DNA of 64,000 nt from Carettochelys insculpta (Eukaryota > Chordata > Testudines > Carettochelyidae): assembly GCF_033958435.1 (NCBI RefSeq), contig NC_134138.1, positions 183,576,798-183,640,797 of the forward strand, in the 5' to 3' direction. Made by a program: the position numbers and the translations under genes. The stretch's first letter is position 1; each line of letters starts with the position of its first letter. Below are positions 58,949 through 64,000 of the stretch, one piece after another. A model generated the notes under the pieces. It searched no databases. It was given only the letters and a program-made list of their open reading frames with translations, and had not been told where the DNA came from.

Positions 58949-59767
58949 CACATAACAAGTGATCAGCGAACAATGGGCCCCGTTCTCAGGGCATAGCTTC
59001 AAAAGGCTAAGTTTTTATTTAACTAGAGTTGGGACATTGGCAATCATCCACACCCTAGATATTCCCCAAAAATCCACTTGACACCTTTCATTCCAGAAGT
59101 CCACTCTAGTCTGGCACTTTGTTCAGCAAAATCTTTGAACCCCTGGGGTCTCACATCTGTCACATCTCTGTCCTTGAAATTCCATATAATATATCAGCTG
59201 TTCTTTTAAAACAATGAACCCAATGATACTTAAAGCTTAATTCATTAAAGTTTCCCAAGGTTATTACAGGAAATGGCCATATCTGTCACATAGGCCACTT
59301 GTAGAGCCATCCTGAGGCCAGGATTCCATAACTTAGTGCACCACTAAGAACTGTGGCATATGTCTACAGACATCCTAGTAACTAATTTGGGTTAGTGTCT
59401 CACCAGTGTGGACACAGGTATATGGGTAGATTTCAGGTATGGTTTAGTGACTTGGGGTTAGGTAATCAGGTTCCAATACCCAGATGTCCAGACCCATGTT
59501 AACCCTAGAGTGAAGACATACCAAAGAGAGTCACCAGGCCTTTATCCATCCCTATAGCAATAAATCAAACCAACTGACCTAGCAGCTGGACAACAAATAT
59601 CTCAGCAGGCACTGCCACCAGTGAAAACATGGAAGAAACCTCTCTCTGATACAAATTAGAGCATGCAGTAGAAAACCAGTGAGAAATCCTTAGTTATGGA
59701 ATTTAAAGTTGAATGAAAGAAAAAGAAAAAATCCCGGAATGGCACACATGCATATGAAAAAATAGTC

Positions 59768-60183
59768 GGGCTATGTCTACACTAGCATTCCCCTTTCGAA
59801 AGGGGGATGTTAATGAGACACTTCAGGACATAGTAATGAGGTGCTGCAATGAATATGCAAAGCCTCATTAGAATAATGGCAGCCGCAGCACTTTGAAAGT
59901 GCTGCTTTCAATTGCACATGTCTCGTCTATACAGGGTCCTTTTCAAAAGGATACCGCAGACATTGATATCCCCTTATTCCTATTTGGTTATAGGAATAAG
60001 GGGATTTCAGAATCTGCAGGGTCCTTTCAAAAAAGGACCCCATTTAGACAAGCCGTGCGTGATCAAAAGCGGCACTTTCAAAGTGCTGCAACCGCCATTA
60101 TGCTAATGAGTCTTTGCATATTCATTGCATCAAGTCATTAGCATCCCCCTTTCAAAAGTGGGGGTGCTAGTGCAGAGACAGCC
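59768..60183. mobile_element. Family B full-length palindromic DNA transposon, copy B2
   Basis: It starts GGGCTATGTCTACACTAGCA and ends TGCTAGTGCAGAGACAGCC. It is about 415 bp of almost continuous inverted repeat around a loop near 59987 (CCCCTTATTCC/GGAATAAGGGG). No clean 3-bp duplication is visible. It shares CAGCACTTTGAAA and CCTTTTCGAAAGG-type blocks with B1. Confidence 0.88.
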
Positions 60184-63100
60184 TAGGGGTGGGGAATTGT
60201 AGCAAGAGAGGGCCTGCTTGCCCAGGGCCTTGCACTCAAATGGAAAAACCCCTGGACTACCCAATCTATGGTTTATTGAGTGGATTGAAAGAAAGCTTGG
60301 CTCCAAAGTAGGGAGAGACCTATGAAATTCCCAGCACAGTCATTCCTAATTTCAGCAATTTTTCACAGCAAAACCCTAGCGGATGAACAATGGTGTGGGC
60401 CATCCACAGCCCTCATGATTCACTCTACAGACATGAACAATGTAATTTTTTTCTCTTTCCTCTATTTTTTTAATTTTTAAACTCATCCAGACATTTCAAT
60501 TTCATCTGTAAATCTCCTTTAAAGACACATTCAGTCAGACTGCAGAGTGAAAGATTTATTATTGAACACTTAGGCTCTCTCTGCCTCTTTGGCTAGAATT
60601 TTTCAGACTCTGGGTCAGGGACCTTTCAGTTTCACTGCAACACTCACAGGACTAGTTTATCTCGAATCTGAGTTTCCCATACCTTCAACAACCTCTACTA
60701 AGATAATATCACCCCCTTTCATGAGGGAATTCAAACTACCATTCAGAACTGGATAGGCCTCCATCTGTTACAGAGAAGCAGTATAAATCTTTGTAATATC
60801 AATGCTTTGTCTCATGATCTCTCTCCCTTTCCCAGTGGATCCTTCTCTTTCTCAAGATAAAAAAGATTGCCATTGATTTGGTTTGATTTGGTTTGGTTTT
60901 CCTAAAGAGCCAAAAATGCAGCTGGGAAAACTGCAACCACCCTCTTCTCAAGACAGTCTCATACTTTTAAACATTAGAATTTATTGCTTGGCAAATCAGT
61001 TCAAGATTATTGAGTGGTGAAGAACTTTTCCTGAGGTGACCTGGAGACTAGGAGAGACAGAGACGTCTGGGTGATTTTGAATAATGAAATCGAATTCTTT
61101 AAGCAAAGTGAGACAGAATTTCAATTAACAACAGACATATCTAAGACACCTACGTTGCTTTCATCATCCAAAAATCAGTTATTCAGCTTCAGTAATGTGT
61201 CAGAGTGTTTTACCTGCCATTGTTTGCAGTATTAAGACTCCTGACATCTAAATATGACAGTGGGTACTCCTCACAATTTCTTGTTTCCATTATGACAAAA
61301 GCTGGCACAGCCTAGAGTTTCAAGAGTAAATTTTTGAAAGTTTTATTTATTAGGGATGTGTTTCATTTCAGCTGGCAAGAAACCACGAAGGAAACACAAA
61401 AATCGTTCCAAAAAATCTATTCACCAAACAAAGGCAAACATTAAAATAAAATTATTGCTCTGGCTTACGCTCAGATGAGCAATGAAACCCGTGGTTCAGG
61501 ATTAAACCTCCAATATCTACTCACAATGGGGTGCAGTAAAGTTAAGGTTGGCACTACATTGTGCCCAGATATTTGAGGTTTGGATCTTTAGTTAAGAATT
61601 TCTTTGCCTGTATGATCTTAATCCAGAAAAAAACAGCTGAATTTTAATCTTGCCTTTTGTGAAATTCTTTGCACTTTTAATGTTTACATACCATGCGACA
61701 CTGAGTATGGCACAAAGTAAACACATCACCTACCAATTCCAGCTGTTTACCAAACATGCTATGATATCATTCTAGGTTGAATAATCGAAGTTTTCACATG
61801 GAATTATAGTACAGAATACACAGCAAGGAAGTGGGATTTTTTTAAAAGTGTCATGCTACATCAGAAAATACTGCATGACAACTTTTATGACTAGAATATA
61901 AAATGTGGTTTCCCTTGCTTATTATAACTTATTTTCAAATAAATTGAGAAAGTAAATCTCTGAGAACCTCATCCAGGATCACCCAGTTCATTGGCTTTGC
62001 CATTTTATAAATACCGTAAGCTTTTAGGGGCAGGGACTATGGAAACAGAACCTCAGCTGGTATAAATGGGTTTAACTCCACTGAAGGCAATGGTATCTTT
62101 TAAGTATTAACACAGCTTAGCACCACTGAATCCGCATAGTAACATTTAAATAGCTATAATTTACATCGGGAGGGGTTAAATCAATTTGCATCAGTTGCAT
62201 ATTGGACCCCATGTGACTTTCAGTGTTATTTAAAGGACCAAACTCATTATTAGTACTTAAAAATAAGTAAAATAAAATTAAATGTTAAACTAGCACATAA
62301 TCTACTTAATTACTGAAGTTGTGTCTGTCTATCAGCAGGATTTCAGAATTACAATTGCAGGACTGACTGGAGAAAGCAAACTTTTTGAAGGGAGGCTCCA
62401 TAAAAGTTGATAAATTTTACTTTTCTAAATTTTTTGGCTGCCGAGGTGGGAAAGTAGAGCAAGTCCAGCTTTGAGGCTTGCCCAGCTTCATCTTCAGGGA
62501 ACATTTGTGGACAAGAAGCAGACCCCTGAAAATAAGATTTTATGATGGAAATACTAACAAACCATTAACTATATGGCAACGTCAGCCGACACTACTAGAA
62601 TATTTCTTCATTTTGTATTATATACATTAAGTCCATTGAATCTGTTTCCCATATTCTTTTGAATGTATGTATGATGGATGGTATGAAAGTTTCCTTATTC
62701 TTGGCAATGCCCTGTCCTCTTATAGATTTGGAACTAAACTGATGGTAGTCTTCAACACCCTGTTCTCTTTTTTTCTTTCTTTGTCTGATAAGTACACCTA
62801 TTAATAGCTTGTGAGCAGCTTCCCATTATTAAAACTCAAAGTGGCACAGTGTCAGACTTGATACCCATACTCACTGTGAGCAGCAAACTTAACTTCATGA
62901 GAGGTCTTATGTGACTTAAAGATATCACAATCAGGCCCTCAATTAAGATGATTATATTTTCTTTTGTAAGCAGACATACATATGGGCCATATAGATTCCA
63001 TAATCTATTGTCTGGTTTCTATTATACTTGAAACAGTCTTAATGGAAAAACTCTTTTGTCTTTTTGATTTTGATAGGCATTTTCAAATGTTACATATTGT

Positions 63101-63434
63101 GTCTATTTATTCCTTTCTGATACACAAAAGTACATGTATTCGTTTTTGCTTGACCTTTAGTATTGTATTACTTTTTAATAGAGACTGAAGGAGACTACTT
63201 TATAGATAAAACATTTATGCAGATAAAAATACATGAATTTAGTGTTTATGAAAAGCACCAAACCACAACCATGGAGTTGGAGTCCTCTTTATGTCTACAG
63301 AGCATATGTCAAATGAGCTGCAACAGAGATAGGCTTCTCACACTATCCCATCAATATGTCTCAGCCAACAAGGACTTGGAGGCATCACGTCTAGGAACAA
63401 TATGTCAGTTCAGTTTCCATAAATCTTTAGCTAT

Positions 63435-63707
63435 GCTACTAAGGTTACCCGCTTGGTGTCGATCTCCCAGGGTTCTACTTCACACATCTAGTATAGACGT
63501 GTGAAATCGACCTCTCAGGGGTCGCAGTCGACCCCATACTCCTCGCAAGGAGTAAGGTAGGTCAACTTGAGAAACTCTCTTGTCAACCTTCTCCAGAATG
63601 AACAGCCAAGTTAACCGAGTGCAGATACATTGATTTTAGCTACACAAATGCTGTAGCTAAAATTGAACATCTGTGATCGACTTACTTTGCGTAGTGTAGA
63701 TGTAGCC
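63435..63707 (-). mobile_element. GTCTACAC-type DNA transposon, one clear end
   Basis: In reverse complement it begins GGCTACATCTACACTACGCA and runs through AAGTCGATCACAGATGTTC and GGTCGACTGCGACCCCTGAG-like sequence toward about 63435, where the second end is decayed. Confidence 0.65.
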
Positions 63708-64000
63708 TAAGATTACTAACAAGGGTATCAACAGTAGTAATGATGTTTGTGATATGATCATATGACCACTAAGCACTGTGCCAAGACCTAAGTTTGTTTT
63801 CAAAGAGTGATCTAAGGATACACATCCTATCACATTCCTGATTCTCTTTAGTGCAAACAAGTATTTTGTAAGGTGCTAGTGTTCTCACTTAAAATTCAAT
63901 AATTTCCATTTTTAGCGTTTCTGGTTATTCCAAGAACCCTCTTAAAATATATTAAAGCAAAAGACTGTTAAATAAAAGGCTAATCAGCCTTTCAGCTGAT

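Larger units (their letters stand above)
38054..64000 (-). other. SUGCT intron, part 5' of the first visible exon (at least 25.9 kb)
   Basis: Intronic sequence upstream of the 38055-38054 acceptor. About 38900-41200, 45490-46810, 48300-51130 and 60190-63430 show nothing I recognise beyond AT-rich unique-looking DNA. The rest is the transposons listed separately. Confidence 0.8.

Noticed and set aside
59768..60183. 3-bp target duplication for B2
   Set aside because: The bases next to the two ends (TCG and TAG) do not match; not claimed.
62431..62531. Possible minus-strand exon after a TTATTTTCAG acceptor
   Set aside because: The downstream peptide is not recognised and does not fit the SUGCT segment expected upstream of the visible exons; no matching donor was convincing.
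1..64000. CRISPR arrays, operons, phage or bacterial contamination
   Set aside because: No regular spacer-repeat array and no dense coding; spliced vertebrate exons and CR1 elements run through the window.

Overview
The window is vertebrate nuclear DNA, and its repeat content points to a turtle. It has several ages of CR1 LINE, hAT- and pogo-like DNA transposon remnants, and many non-autonomous DNA elements whose ends read GGCTNYGTCTACAC. It also has a family of short fold-back retroposons. The species cannot be fixed from the sequence; a softshell-type turtle is only a guess. There is no prokaryotic signal: no operons, no ribosome-binding-site pattern and no CRISPR.

The host gene is SUGCT (succinyl-CoA:glutarate CoA-transferase), on the minus strand. 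Three consecutive internal exons are visible at 38053-37982, 32543-32446 and 6709-6607. Each has a polypyrimidine tract plus AG acceptor and a GT donor, and their reading phases join exactly. They encode part of the C-terminal half of the enzyme. Everything else is intron: at least 25.9 kb upstream of the first visible exon, then 5.4 kb, 25.7 kb, and at least 6.6 kb downstream. Earlier and later exons lie outside the window.

The introns are a layered record of transposition. (1) 10.7-15.2 kb: a decayed CR1 is interrupted by a 2.5-kb DNA element (family K), itself interrupted by a 0.68-kb element (family A). (2) 41.2-44.5 kb: a second K copy in reverse orientation holds a 5'-truncated LINE with a 14-bp target-site duplication and an unbroken reverse-transcriptase frame. 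(3) 51.1-53.8 kb: a family C element carrying a piece of LTR lies next to another DNA element split by a 1.67-kb solo LTR. (4) 26.8-27.6 kb: a family C element split by a 425-bp solo LTR. (5) Four family A copies (9.8, 14.2, 35.3 and 57.5 kb), two long-palindrome family B copies (37.2 and 59.8 kb), a hAT-like element at 47.8 kb, pogo-like fragments, a decayed Myb/SANT coding piece at 23.6-24.4 kb, and CR1 fragments at 1.1 and 54.8-56.7 kb.

Most short open frames in the window are chance frames in intron or repeats. The only convincing coding sequence is the three SUGCT exons and the LINE reverse-transcriptase fragment at 42820-44309. The most unusual structures are the fold-back retroposons with 12-13 bp duplications, the TIR families that share apparent 3-bp duplications, and the C/LTR mosaic. 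Family names A, B, C, E and K are labels used only here.
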